Source: Diplonema papillatum (Eukaryota; Euglenozoa; Diplonemea; Diplonemida; Diplonemidae). Taken from it: a stretch of 64,000 bases of DNA. Under the pieces are notes generated by a model, which did no database searches, was not told the origin of the DNA, and was given only the letters and a program-made list of their open reading frames with translations. The DNA lies in assembly GCA_030068145.1 (NCBI GenBank), contig JAPJBO010000904.1:1-64000 (forward strand), read 5' to 3'. Shown here one piece after another: positions 52,102 through 63,117 of this stretch (position 1 is the stretch's first letter; each line of letters begins with the position of its first letter). The translations under genes were made by a program, and so were the position numbers.

Positions 52102-53700
52102 CTCGGAAACCCCGACAGCTTTATGGCTTTACAAGACTTTTCCACCTTTCTTACCGTCTTGTTGCGTTTGGCGGGGAAGGCATTTGCATGCCGATGAGTA
52201 CCACACTACGTACAGAAGCGCCGCGCTTCCGTCGTGGTGCAACCCTTGTCGGTTGCAACTGTTCGTGGGTGCCATCTTTCTTTCCTCTTTTTTTTATCGT
52301 TTTTTTTTTTTTTTTCGCTTTCGTCGCCCCGCGCACGCAAACAAGGGAACGGAGGGGGGTGGTATATAGGTTTGCGGGGGCGGTGTGCACGTCTATCAAA
52401 CTACGGAGATGGTGGGTGACAAGCTTCGAGTAGCAGTGACACACCGTGATGCGCCACGTGACTGCAGTACTGTACAGTACGGGGACAGCACTGCGCGGGC
52501 CACGTGAAATCGAATTTTATAAATTATTTTTTATTGTTATGAAAAACCGAAACCGGAAACCCCGGTTTCTGAAACCGGGAAACCGGGTTTCCAAAGTCCC
52601 CGGCTTTCAGTCTTGAGACCGTAGACCAAGAAGCTTCAACCCTGGACCCATGTGAGATGTATCGACCTTGGTGGTCCCGAGTTCACTCCTTTTTGAAGAG
52701 CTTTGGAATTGTGAGACTGCTTCGAGCAAAAGAGTGCACCCCTCTCTTTTCGTGCAACTTGTGATGGATTATTGGGTTGGTGCGGGGGGGCGCTTGTAAG
52801 GACGTGTTTGGAAGTGTTCTGTGCTCAACACCGCCTGGTCCCACTGCACTGTGTTTCACCGACACGTAAGGCGGACCACCATCAGCGCGGAGCCTGAGTG
52901 TCAGCAGACAGGACAGCGGTGGAGTCATGGTTTTTCAAGCCGGCTGTTCGTAGCTCGTCGCAGCCCGCCAAGCAACTTGGATGGGGCGGGGAGAACATCT
53001 TAGTTTATTGTTTAGTAAAGTTTACAGAACATGTCTCATGCTTGACTGATGGCAAGACTCCTTCGAAGAAGATGCTGCATAAATTTAGAAAAGAAATGGA
53101 AGAGAGTGTTGGTGGTCGGTGACTGACCTGCCGAAGTGGTGTTCGTCTGTAAGCATCGGTCACAACGTCCTTCCCAACCGCCTGCTTCTGACGCGCCGCA
53201 TTTATATGGGGCGATGCCAAGTGAGAGGGGCAGAAGCATTCGAAGCGCGGTTGCTGTGAAAAAAGCGGTGAGATTCTGCAAACGGGGCGGGACAGAATTC
53301 TCACAGGAAGTCACTGCGAAGAAGCCGGGCGCTTCGTTTTGATTGTACGTGTCGTATTCAAGCGTTTTTTTGTGTTTCCGACGATCCCGAATGGACGTAC
53401 AGATTAGTGTCTTTCGACTGTTTTTTTGTTGTGGTCATAATACTTATATAAGGTTCGGTGTTTCAGGGTCTCCGGTTGAGGTTGGGAGTCGGATTTTGTT
53501 GCTGAAGCCTCTCCGGGAGGAGGCACGCTCTTGGGGGGACGGGCCCCCTATTCGAGCACGAAACCCGTTCAAATATAACTCCAAATAATGACCTGCTTTT
53601 GGTTTGAGAGAGCTGGCGGGATGGCAACACGGTCACCATTGGCGAATGGACAAAGAAGGAACTGGGCGCTGAGACCGGCGGCATTTAATACCGGCAGCAG
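52102..53700. other. Non-coding, repeat fragments
   Basis: Includes T runs, a small GGAAACCGGG-type palindromic patch (52550-52600) and a copy of the CTTAGTTTA repeat (52990-53080). The minus strand of 53120-53270 has acceptor- and donor-like ends (TTTCACAG|, CGGCAG|GTCAGT) with an open frame between. It could be a lone or dead exon, but nothing in it is recognisable. Confidence 0.35.
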
Positions 53701-53982
53701 TTTGCTTGGGGGGGGTCGTTGTGGGGGGGGGGGGATTGCAAGAACGTGCTTGGAATGGATATGTGCTCAACGCCGCACTGGTCCCGTCTGCGCCGTGTTT
53801 CGGTCCTTTAAGCCACGGACACATAAGGCGGACCATCATCAGCGTGGAACCTGAGTGTCTGCAGACAGGACTGCGGTGTGAGTCTGGTTTGTCAGGCGGC
53901 TGTTCGTAGCTCGTCACAGCCAAGACCACCCGTGCTACTAGAGCACAGGCGAATCTGGGGGGGGGGGGGCTTTCTTTTTTTT

Positions 53983-54180
53983 GTATAAGCACCTGCTTTG
54001 TAGGAAATGCTTGAGGAGACTGCGAGTTGCGAAAGATCAAAGGAGGTAAATGTGCTGTAGCCCACACGAAACACAGGTGAATCTGGGTTCAGTCAGAGTT
54101 CAACAAAAAAGACCGTGGTTGTATTGTTTCCCCCTCTAACCTCCTTCGAAGTAAGCACAAGGCACCCCCTCGAGTATTTT
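53983..54180 (-). repeat. R215 dispersed repeat copy
   Basis: Minus-strand copy with TATAAGCACCTGCTTTGTAG at its left and GCACCCCCTCGAGTATTTTC at its right. Slightly shortened in the middle. Confidence 0.6.
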
Positions 54181-54208
54181 CTTGCGTTTCCGACAATCCC
54201 GTCAGGGG

Positions 54209-54562
54209 TTAATACGATCTTAACCACTTCCGAACTACCACTGTATTGGTAGTTAAATCAAGAAAGTTCGCGGGTGTCAAGTTCGCGGGTGAGAGGCCAA
54301 AGAATGGTCGAAAGTGGTCGCCGTTTGCTTTATTGGAAATATCTGACACAAGTTTTTGAAATGCGTCCTTCATCGGGCAAAAGTCCTGCTCCGAGCTCTC
54401 AACGGATACCTGAGGTTTGCGGTGAAGCCCCCCCTTTTCCCAAAGAACCCTCCTCCCCCTCCGTCCGTAAGTGGTTATGAACTTCCTGTGTTGAGTGCCG
54501 AAGAAGTGGTTGTGTTGTGCAATGTTCATTTTTGGACAAAGCTCACATCGGTAGCCCGTCAC
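54209..54562 (-). CDS. Hypothetical 117-residue frame with a zinc-finger-like start
   Basis: An open frame beginning (GTG) with TGYRCELCPKMNIAQHNHFF and then GTQHRKF; C-x2-C followed by H-x6-H is the pattern of C2H2 or U1-type fingers. The rest (KDAFQKLVSDISNKANGDHF, FLDLTTNTVVV) has no recognised similarity. It may be a fragment of a gene or transposon. No ATG, splice signals or duplicates support it further. Confidence 0.25.
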   Translation of the reverse strand: MTGYRCELCPKMNIAQHNHFFGTQHRKFITTYGRRGRRVLWEKGGLHRKPQVSVESSEQDFCPMKDAFQKLVSDISNKANGDHFRPFFGLSPANLTPANFLDLTTNTVVVRKWLRSY

Positions 54563-54734
54563 GTCGGGTTTTAGACGGTTTTGTTTGCCGGTGCGTGAAA
54601 ATGCGCGACATCATTGGGAAACAGGCGAGCCTACTGGCCCTGGACAAACTCCTTGCTGTCTGGCGCACCCGATTGTCCCGTGAACCAGCCCGACCACCGA
54701 AGGGACAACCCTGAATCGAATCTTTTTAGAGCTA

Positions 54735-54930
54735 AAGTTCGCTTGAAATTCCGGGGGTTTAGGGCCTCCGTGTGACCGTTCATGAATGGGGTCCCTTACG
54801 GTTACGGGTTGTATCTTTGGTGCACGCTTTCGTTGTGGTTTATGGCTAGCCATGTCCGGGACTGTTTGTGACCGACACCAAATACATTCCTTCGTGGAGT
54901 GTAGTCTTGGGCCCCCCACGATCTACAAGT
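54735..54930 (+). repeat. R200 dispersed repeat copy 2
   Basis: From AGTTCGCTTGAAATTCCGGG to GGGCCCCCCACGATCTACAA, lacking the 35-bp segment of the other copies. Followed directly by TTGAGCAGGGGTTGCC. Confidence 0.65.
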
Positions 54931-55017
54931 TGAGCAGGGGTTGCCTGTGTAGCCGTACCGGTCTGTTGTCCGCGTTTTTAGCGTTATTTGTGGATTAGAA
55001 GGTCGGGTTTTAGAGTT

Positions 55018-55221
55018 AAAGTTCGCTTGAAATTCCGGGGTTTTAGGGTCTCCGTGTGACCGTTCATGAATGGGTTCTCTTAGGGCAAGAAAGGGCTATG
55101 TGGTTATGGGTTGTATATTTAGTGCACGCTTTCGTTATGGGTTATGGCTAGCCATGTCCGGGACTGTTTGTGACCGACACCAAGTACATTCCTTCGTGGA
55201 GTGTAGTCTTGGGCCCCCCAC
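55018..55221 (+). repeat. R200 dispersed repeat copy 3
   Basis: As copy 1 at 12887, including the roughly 35-bp segment. It ends CCACGTTCTACAAG, where the tail of a retrotransposon stub joins. Confidence 0.65.
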
Positions 55222-55500
55222 GTTCTACAAGTTGAGCATTGAGTTCTTTTAAGTACATGAACCACGTGGATTAGCATGCACTGCCTTGAAAGTCAGGTTA
55301 TCGGATGACGTCGTCACCTGCCATTGCGTCGTCAAGGTCGAGCATTTGTGGCGCTAGCGGGATTTGGCTTTCTTGCGATCTACAAGTTGAGCATTGAGTT
55401 CTTTAAGGTGCAAGTGCCATCAAGGCAGGCGAGCACTAGTTGAGCAGGGGTTGCCTGTGCAGCCCGTACCGGTCTGTTGTCCGCGTTTTTTTTGTGTTTC
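55222..55500 (-). mobile_element. Two very short 3' stubs of non-LTR elements
   Basis: 55365-55302 on the minus strand reads MLDLDDAMAGDDVIR and a stop, like the DDVIK-stop end at 51501. It is followed by a 3'UTR ending CTTAAAAGAACTCAATGCTC at 55222. A second tail (CTTAAAGAACTCAATGCTCA) lies at 55438-55387. Both end against CTTGTAGA (minus strand). Confidence 0.5.
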
Positions 55501-55901
55501 CGACGATCCCGTATATGGGCGGACACATTGGAGCATCGGCCCCGTCAGTCGGTGTGGTGTGGGGGACGGCGTCGATCTTGAGGAAAACGGACGGTGCGCA
55601 CTGCTTCTTCAGGCAAACCGCGTTCCATCTGCTGTAACGTAGACACGGAGTGCACAGTGCGTTGCTCAGGGTAGTCGAAGGCCTGACGAACACACGAATG
55701 CAACAAATTTACCTACTTATTCAAGCCGGTCCACCCATATTTCCTGAAACTGCATCGCGGCACGATAAAGGAGGTAGCCACGTAGTACTAATCGCAGGCC
55801 ACCGCTGCAGATACTCTGCATGCAATACTAAACAGAAGTTCCGGGTTCGACATAATGGGCCAAACACTAGGGTCAAATAGTGGTGGTGGTTTTCTATTTT
55901 T
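55501..55901. other. Non-coding, nothing firm
   Basis: About 55770-55830 resembles the 3' flank of the transposon tails at 9446 and 27182 (CGCAGGCCACCGCTGC, TACTCTGCATGCAATAC). No gene. Confidence 0.4.
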
Positions 55902-55913
55902 TTTGACGCCAGG

Positions 55914-56219
55914 AAAAATAGGTACCAGGGAAAGCCTGCTACACGGAGCCAAGCTTCACGTGTTCGGCGGTACTGCAGAGCCACGGGCCTACGGGTCAAG
56001 TGGCTACCGATTTCCCAAACTAAAGCATCAAGGCGTGGCGCACCTTGGGGCTTGGCGCTCGCGCTGAACACAAGCTCGTCGAGACGGTCAGCCACAGGGC
56101 AAAGCGGACGGGGTTGTGGCACTGTGCTGCCTCCGACTCAAGCTTCGCAAGCTGTGGTTGACCGTCACGTTCCTGGACCAGGAACGGACCTTTTCTTTTT
56201 TATTTTTCTTTTTTTCTTC
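55914..56219 (+). mobile_element. R260 SINE-like element with 12-bp target duplication
   Basis: Body from GGTACCAGGGAAAGCCTG to CCTGGACCAGGAACGGACC, with a T/C-rich end. It is flanked by TTTGACGCCAGG at 55902-55913 and 56220-56231. Target duplications of 12-15 bp indicate insertion by a retrotransposon machinery. Confidence 0.75.
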
Positions 56220-56336
56220 TTTGACGCCAGGCGCGTGTTATTGTTCGACCCCCTTCCCTTTACTCGGGCCAAGTCATCTTTCCTTCTTTTCTTTTTAGCG
56301 TTATCTTTTTTTTTTTTTTTTTTTTGGGGTTGCAGA

Positions 56337-58378
56337 CAGGGATTTATATAGCTTTTCCTCCTCTGCAGAAAAGTCTTTTTCGCCCTCGGGGTCCTGCGGT
56401 GGATCCAAAATTAATTAGAATTGGTAGTCAAGAGGCAAGCACTACCAGGGCAGCCCAGCCCAACCCAGTGTTGGAACAAGAATCAGACGAAATGGTTAAG
56501 CTAATTTGTAAGACAGGGGGGGTCTGGGGGGCAGCGCCCCCCAGCGCACGGTACGGTACAGCGAAGAATTTCCGCGCCGGTCAACTCCTAGTATTGAATC
56601 CAAATTCAGTTAGAACCGGTCGTCAACGTCTGATGCCGAACCCCAAATCTAATTAGAATCGGTACTCAACGTCCAATTTCCGATCCTGAATTTAATTAGA
56701 ATTGGTAGTCAACGTCCAATTTCCGATTCCAAATTTAAATAGAATTGGTAGTCAACGTTCAGGTTTGGCTCCAAATTTAATTAAAATTGGTAGTCAACGT
56801 CTAGGTTCGGATCCACAACCAATTAGACTTGGTAGTCAACGTCTGATGCCAAATCCAAAATTTAATTAGAATTGCTAGGCAACGTCCAGTTTCGGATCCC
56901 AAATTTAATTACAATTGGTAGTCAACGTCCAGTTTCGGATTCCAAATTTAATTACAATCCGTAGTCAACGTCTGATGTCGTATCCAAAATTTAATTAGAA
57001 GTGGTAGTCAACGTCCAAATTCGGATCCCAAATTTAATTAGAATTGGTAGTCAACGTCCAACTTCCGATTCTGAATTTAATTAGAATTGGTAGTATGTCG
57101 GATCCCAAATTTAATTAGAAGTGGTAGTCAACGTCTATTGTCGGATCCAAATTTAATTAGAATTGGTAGTCAACGTCCAATTTCCGATCTCAAATTTAAT
57201 TAGAATTGGTAGTCAACGTTCAATTTTGAATCCAAATTTAATTAGAATTGGTAGTCAACGTCCAATTTCCGATCCCAAATTTAATTAGAATTGGTAGTCA
57301 ACGTCCAATTTTGAATCCAAATTTAATTAGAATTGGTAGTCAACGTCCAATTTCCGATCTCAAATTTAATTAGAATTGGTAGTCAACGTTCAATTTTGAA
57401 TCCAAATTTAATTAGAATTGGTAGTCAACGTCCAATTTCCGATCTCAAATTTAATTAGAATTGGTAGTCAACGTCCAATTTCCGATCCCAAATTTAATTA
57501 GAATTGGTAGTCAACGTTCAATTTTGAATCCAAATTTAATTAGAATTGGTAGTCAACGTCCAATTTCCGATCCCAAATTTAATTAGAATTGGTAGTCAAC
57601 GTTCAATTTTGAATCCAAATTTAATTAGAATTGGTAGTCAACGTCCAATTTCCGATCCCACTTCAATTTTGAATCCAAATTTCATTAGAATTGGTAGTCA
57701 ACGTCCAATTTCCGATCCCAAATTTAATTAGAATTGGTAGTCAACGTTCAATTTTGAATCCAAATTTAATTAGAATTGGTAGTCAACGTCCAATTTCCGA
57801 TCCCAAATTTAATTAGAATTGGTAGTCAACGTCCAATTTCCGATCCCAAATTTAATTAGAATTGGTAGTCAACGTTCAATTTTGAATCCAAATTTAATTA
57901 GAATTGGTAGTCAACGTCCAATTTCCGATCCCAAATTTAATTAGAATTGGTAGTCAACGTTCAATTTTGAATCCAAATTTAATTAGAATTGGTAGTCAAC
58001 GTCCAATTTCCGATCCCAAATTTAATTAGAATTGGTAGTCAACGTTCGATTTTGAATCCAAATTTAATTAGAATTGGTAGTCAACGTTCAATTTCCGATC
58101 CCAAATTTAATTAGACTTGGTAGTCAACGTCTCGCCTCCCACCACCTCCGCCCCTGGCCCTCCTGCCTCCTCTTTCCCCGCCTCCGTTTTACTCTTCCTG
58201 CCCCCATGGCTTCGCCATGGTTTTCGCCATGGCTTTCGCCATGGCTTCGTCCCTCACCCCCGCTGATCCCGGTTGGTAGTGACCCGGCCTTACCCCAACC
58301 CCCAGCCCAAAATTAAGTCAATTTTTTTTTTTCGCGCTCGGGGTGGCCCCGAGCCCCAGACCCATATATAAATCACTG
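56337..58378 (+). mobile_element. hAT-like non-autonomous element with a minisatellite body, copy 1 (2,042 bp)
   Basis: Ends CAGGGATTTATATA and TATATAAATCACTG are inverted repeats with one mismatch. Perfect 8-bp duplication GTTGCAGA (56329-56336, 58379-58386). A 5' unique part (about 56340-56590) has TTTTTCGCCCTCGGGGTCC and a GGGGGGCAGCGCCCCCC hairpin. The body is about 36 copies of a 42-43 bp unit. The 3' part has a CATGGCTTCGCCATGG run and a GCTCGGGG/CCCCGAGC hairpin. No protein is encoded. Confidence 0.9.
56600..58130 (+). repeat. 42/43-bp minisatellite with alternating variants
   Basis: The monomer carries TTTAATTAGAATTGGTAGTC and then AACGTCCAATTTCCGATCCC (43 bp) or AACGTTCAATTTTGAATCC (42 bp). 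In 57180-58100 the two variants alternate, giving roughly 85-bp higher-order units; earlier monomers are more diverged. Confidence 0.9.
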
Positions 58379-59450
58379 GTTGCAGAAGGCCGCGGTGTTC
58401 CTTCTATTAGAGTGAAAGTTCGCTTGAATCCGGCCTTTTTAAGTCTCCGGTGCAGTGTGCACGCGATCGCCGGCTTGCCGGCTGATTAAACTTCGAGCGT
58501 TTTTTTTACCGGCAGACTCACCACAAAATCAACCAGTTTTTCCCACAGTGTAAATGTTTGGTACTGCCACCCTTGGGGTCTAACGAAGCCCGGCGGGTCT
58601 GCGATTTGCACTTGCATGTCAGTGGTGAATTCCTGGACAACTTGTCCTCACGACAGTGCTGGGCCCTGAGAGGCCCTCGGATTGCACACTGGCCACCTCT
58701 GCCGGGGGCCTGGGTGGTGATGCAGTGCCATTTATGTTTCTTCTTTTCCCCCGCCGGCTTTTCCAAATTTGGACTGACGGTTCAAATGTGGATACAGAAG
58801 CTGATCCCCTGATGAAAATGCTGGGGGGGGAATGAGAAGCTCATCGCCGCAAACCGCGGCGGTTTCACTTGCATCCTGAATCCAGCGTTACGTAAAACCG
58901 TACACCGCGAGAGTAGGAGAAAGTAGAAAGGGAGACTAGAGTTTTCGTTAACCGCACTACCCTGAGCCCAAATCCTGGACGTGGGTTCAGGTGGCAAATT
59001 TGGCAAATGATCATGATCAGAAGGTCCTACTTGGGCGGTTCAGTTTCCTCACACATTGCATGTGGCTAAAAAAAAAACGATCAGGCACTGCGTTCAACGA
59101 AAACCCAGCCGCGTTTTTCTCAGCGTGAACACTGCACCGGTGTGGACCGTAAAAGGTTTGGAGGTGGAGAGGGTCACATGCGTATGTACCTAGCCGAACG
59201 GGGGGGGTCCCCTACGAGGCAGTAAAAGTGGATGAACCAAACTAATACGCACGGGTGGGTTGTCCACACCCCCGGCAGAATGTTGAAGTAAAATACAGAG
59301 GAAGAGTAGAACCGGGGGCTCACTCCCGTTGGCCTACGGAAGGAGGAGATGAAGGTGCGGGATTTTTTTTTTAGAGTGAAAGTTCTTTTTGCTTGTGCGC
59401 CTGAGGAGAGTGTCCTCAAGCATTTTATTTTATTTTTTCCAACGCTTCCA
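58379..59450. other. Non-coding; contains an R175 copy
   Basis: R175 copy 3 is at 58894-59080 (ACCGTACACCGCGAGAGTAG to an A run). Sequence on both sides has short open frames without recognisable similarity. Confidence 0.55.
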
Positions 59451-59732
59451 GGTACCAGGAAAAGCCTGCTACACGGGAGACGTATTCGGCGGTACTGCAG
59501 AGCCACGGGCCTTCGGGTCAAGTGGCTACCGATTTCCCAAACTAAAGCATCAAGGCGTGGCGCACCTTGGGGCTTGGCGCTTGCGCTGAACACAAGCTCG
59601 TCGAGACGGTCAGCCACAGGGCAGAGCGGACGGGGTGATGGCACTATGCTGCCTCCGACTCAAGCTTTGCAAGCTGTGGTTGACCGTCACGCTTCTGGAC
59701 CAGGAGCGGACTTTTTGTTTTTCTTCTTTTTC
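59451..59732 (+). mobile_element. R260 SINE-like element with 15-bp target duplication
   Basis: Starts GGTACCAGGAAAAGCCTG and ends GGAGCGGACTTTTTG plus a T/C tract. Flanked by TTTCCAACGCTTCCA at 59436-59450 and 59733-59747, a perfect 15-bp duplication. Confidence 0.8.
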
Positions 59733-60603
59733 TTTCCAACGCTTCCACAACGGCGTTTTTCTGACCTGGCAGCAACTTTGTGTTTCGGGTGAAAACAAGA
59801 ACATTTTCCGGAGTTGGGGCTCGCACTGATAAACGAAGTAACGAAGAATCAGCATCAACTGACCAAAGGCGATGAAAATGATAAGGCAAAAGTTTCTTGC
59901 TCTTCGCGTGTACAGGGCATAAACCTCTCTGGGGAAAACTTAGTTTAAGAGAGAGAGAGAGAGAGAGACGAGTTAGAGTGCAGGGACCATCTCTCCGAGG
60001 AGTATCCGGTCGCCCCACTACTATCCCGTACTACTACGGCGGGCGCAAGTGTCGTTGCGCCGTGGGATAGTTTAATGTTTAGGCAGAACACTGGGGGGGT
60101 TCCAGTAATAGCACTTTTTCGTTGGCTTCGTTTTCTCTTTCATGTGCAACCGTTGTTCCGGAAATGGTCCCGTCAGTAGAGATGTACTATTAAAAAGAGA
60201 AAAGGACCTGGGGTTTGTGCCCTACCGTGTGCTTTTGTGCGCCAGGACGTAAGCTGCACGCGAGGTCTCTCCAGTCGAATTCTTTTAAAGAATATTCGCT
60301 GAAGGGACGGGCCTTTAGAGGCCTTGACATGGACGAACTTGTCTAGTGAAGGGACGGGCCTCTAGGCCTTCAAGCGAAAGAGGTTCACTCTCTTCAAGGC
60401 CTCCAAAGTCCAGTCTCCTGAGGGAAGCAGTTGTATCTCCCTCACAGGCCTCACAAGGCCATCCGAGGCCTCTGAATGGCCCAGTTTTTTTTTTTTTTTC
60501 GGAAGGCAGTTCTCCCAGTTCAAGGTCTCTAAAGGTCCACACAGATTCCCAAACGCTTCCCCCGATCTTTTTAACATTTTTTTTTTTTTTTTTTTTTTTT
60601 TAA
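59733..60603. other. Non-coding; repeat fragments
   Basis: Inverted copy of the 35140-35265 repeat (59790-59895), an (AG)n-family copy (59948-60065) and diverged short direct repeats with GAAGGGACGGGCCTYTAG (60300-60360). No gene. Confidence 0.5.
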
Positions 60604-60862
60604 GCACCAGGGAAAGCCTGCTACACGGGAGCCAAGCTTCACGTGTTCGGCGGTACGGGCCTACGGGTCAAGCGGCTACCGATTTCCCAAACTAAAGCAT
60701 CAAGGCGTGGCGCACCTTGGGGCTTGGTGCTTGCGCTGAACACAAGCTCGTCGAGACGGTCAGCCACAGGGCAGAGCGGACGGGTTGTGGCGCTGCGCTG
60801 CCTCCGACTCAAGCTTCGCAAGCTGTGGTTGACCGTCACGTTCCTGGACCAGGAGCGGCCTT
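60604..60862 (+). mobile_element. R260 SINE-like element, copy
   Basis: CCAGGGAAAGCCTGCTACAC to CCTGGACCAGGAGCGGCC, followed by a long T/C tract. Preceded by a run of about 26 T; a target duplication is not clear. Confidence 0.7.
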
Positions 60863-60924
60863 TTTCTTTTTCTTCTTCTTTTCTTCTTTCTTTTCTTCTT
60901 CTTTTTTTTATTATATACGCACCT

Positions 60925-62430
60925 CAGGGATTTATATTTTCCTCATATGCAGAAAAGTCCTTTTCGCCCTCGGGGTCCTGTGGTGGATCCAAAATTAATT
61001 AGAACTGGTAGTCAAGAGGCAAGCACTACCAGGCCAACCTAGTGTTGGAACAAGAATCAGACGAAATGGGTAAGCTAATTTGTAAGAGAGGGCAGCGCCC
61101 CCCGGCGCACGGTACGGTACAGCGAAAAATTTCCGCACCGGTCAACTTCTAGTATTGAATCCAAATTCAGTTAGAACCGGTAGTCAACGTCTGATGCCGA
61201 ACCCCAAATCTAATTAGAATCGGTACTCAACGTCCAATTTCCGATCCTGAATTTAATTAGAATTGGTAGTCAACGTCCGATTTCGAATCCAAATTCAATT
61301 AGAATTGGTAGTCAACGCTTAATGTCGGATCCAAATTTTAATAGAATCGGTAGTCAACGTCTGATGCCAAATCCCAAATCTAATTAGAATTAGTAGTCAA
61401 CGCAGGGCTTACGCTCCGTTTTCGGTCTCAGAGAAAATACGTGTGGACCACGTGTGGGCGCGCCTACATAAGGTTCGAGGGGAAAAAAAACCTTCCCCCT
61501 CATGTGCGACGGCAAAAAAAATAGTGTCGCTACTGACTTGGCGACACCTGGCTGTGCGGCCTTGACCGCTATTGGGCCTAGACTCCCCTGCATGTGGTCC
61601 AATAAATCAAAATCCACATGTGGTACCTGTGGATCCACACGTGAGGGAACAAAATCCAAAAAGAATTAACGTGTGGAAATCCACACGTTCCACACGTGGA
61701 GCGTAAGCCCTGAGGCAACGTCCAATTTCCGATTCCAAATTTAAATAGAATTGGTAGTCAACGTTCAGGTTTGGCTCCAAATTTAATTAAAATTGGTAGT
61801 CAACGTCTAGGTTCGGATCCAAAATCAATTAGACTTCGTAGTCAACGTCTGATGCCAAATCCAAAAACTAATTAGAATTGATAGGCAACGTCCAGTTTCG
61901 GATCCCAAATGTAATTACAATTGGTAGTCAACTTCCAATTTCGGATTCCAAATTTAATTACAATCGGTAGTCAACGTCTGATGTCGTATCCAAATTTAAT
62001 TAGAAGTGGTAGTCAACGTCCAAATTCGGATCCCGAATTGAATTAGAATTGGTAGTCAACGTCTAATGTCGGATCCCAAATTTAATTAGAATAGGTAGTC
62101 AACATCCAATTTCCGATCCCAAATTTAATTAGAATTAGTAGTCGACGTTCAATTTTGAATCCAAATTTAATTATAATTGGTAGTCAACGTCCAATTTCCG
62201 ATCCCAAATCTAATTAGAATTGGTAGTCAATGTTCAATTTTGGATCCAAATTTAATTAGAATTGGTAGTCAACGTTCAATTTCCGATCCCAAATTTAATT
62301 AGACTTGATAGTCAACGTCTCGCCTCCCACCAGACCCGGCCCTACCCCAACCCCAACCCAAAATGAATTCAAATTTTTTTTTTTCGCGCTCGGGGTGGCC
62401 ACGAGCCCCAGACCCATATATAAATCACTG
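60925..62430 (+). mobile_element. hAT-like minisatellite-bearing element, copy 2 (1,506 bp, with nested MITE)
   Basis: Ends CAGGGATTTATAT and ATATAAATCACTG, with perfect 8-bp duplication ACGCACCT (60917-60924, 62431-62438). Same head, minisatellite and tail as copy 1, fewer and more diverged monomers. A 310-bp MITE has inserted into a monomer at 61403. Confidence 0.9.
61403..61712 (+). mobile_element. hAT-like MITE, 310 bp (same family as 9836)
   Basis: Ends CAGGGCTTACGCTCC / GGAGCGTAAGCCCTG; target duplication AGTCAACG / AGGCAACG (61395-61402, 61713-61720), one mismatch. Reverse orientation relative to 9836 and without the nested 280-bp insert. Confidence 0.88.
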
Positions 62431-62632
62431 ACGCACCTGCTTTGTAGGAAATACTTGAGGAGGCTGCCAGCTGCAAAAACCCAAAGGAGGTAAATGTGCT
62501 GTAGCCCACACGAAACACAGTTGAATCTGGGTTCAGTGGCGGGCGTAAGCGTTCAACAAAAAAGACCCACTTTGAAGTTGTATTGTTTCTAGCCTCCTTC
62601 GGTAAGTAAGCACAAGGCAGCCCCTCGAATAC
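62431..62632 (-). repeat. R215 dispersed repeat copy
   Basis: Minus-strand copy (GCACCTGCTTTGTAGGAAAT to GGCAGCCCCTCGAATACTTT). hAT-like copy 2 inserted close to its end. Confidence 0.65.
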
Positions 62633-62660
62633 TTTTTTTTTTTTTTTCCCGCCCCGACAG

Positions 62661-62808
62661 CAGTGCTCCCGCTAACCACACTTTTAGAACCTTTTAGTGA
62701 GGAAACCCAAAAACCTGGGTTGGGCTTTTTTTGTGTTACCGTCGATCCCGAAGGACTTTTTTTTTTTTTTGAGGAATTCCTCGCACTTTTTCGTTAGCGG
62801 GAGCACTG
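62661..62808. mobile_element. hAT-like MITE, 148 bp (same family as 10028)
   Basis: Ends CAGTGCTCCCGCTAAC / GTTAGCGGGAGCACTG, with perfect 8-bp duplication CCCGACAG (62653-62660, 62809-62816). Confidence 0.9.
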
Positions 62809-63117
62809 CCCGACAGCAAGGGTGTTATGGTAAGAAACGCACGTACGCAGGCACCCCCCGGACATTGACTGAATTCGAAGGTGCGACGCTGGCATCCCTC
62901 GACAGTTGAAGGCGGGTACCGCATGGGCAGGGGATAGGAGAAACAGAGCACACGGGGGGTGGTAGCACGCCCAGTTGATAGCAGAGAACCGAGCAACGCG
63001 TTCACCTGGAGTAGGCATATTCATGCAAGCACTCTGCAGCAGTTCTGCAAGGTTTGGCAAAAGGTTGTGGAATGCATTCGGTTCTTGTCATTTTTTTTTT
63101 TTTTCGGACAATACCAG
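62809..63117. other. Non-coding, nothing recognised
   Basis: Unique sequence and a T run (63091-63104). No gene. Confidence 0.5.

Noticed and set aside
56600-58130. Regularly spaced repeats resembling a CRISPR array
   Set aside because: Monomers are contiguous with no unique spacers, the organism is a eukaryote and there are no cas genes. It is a minisatellite within a transposon.
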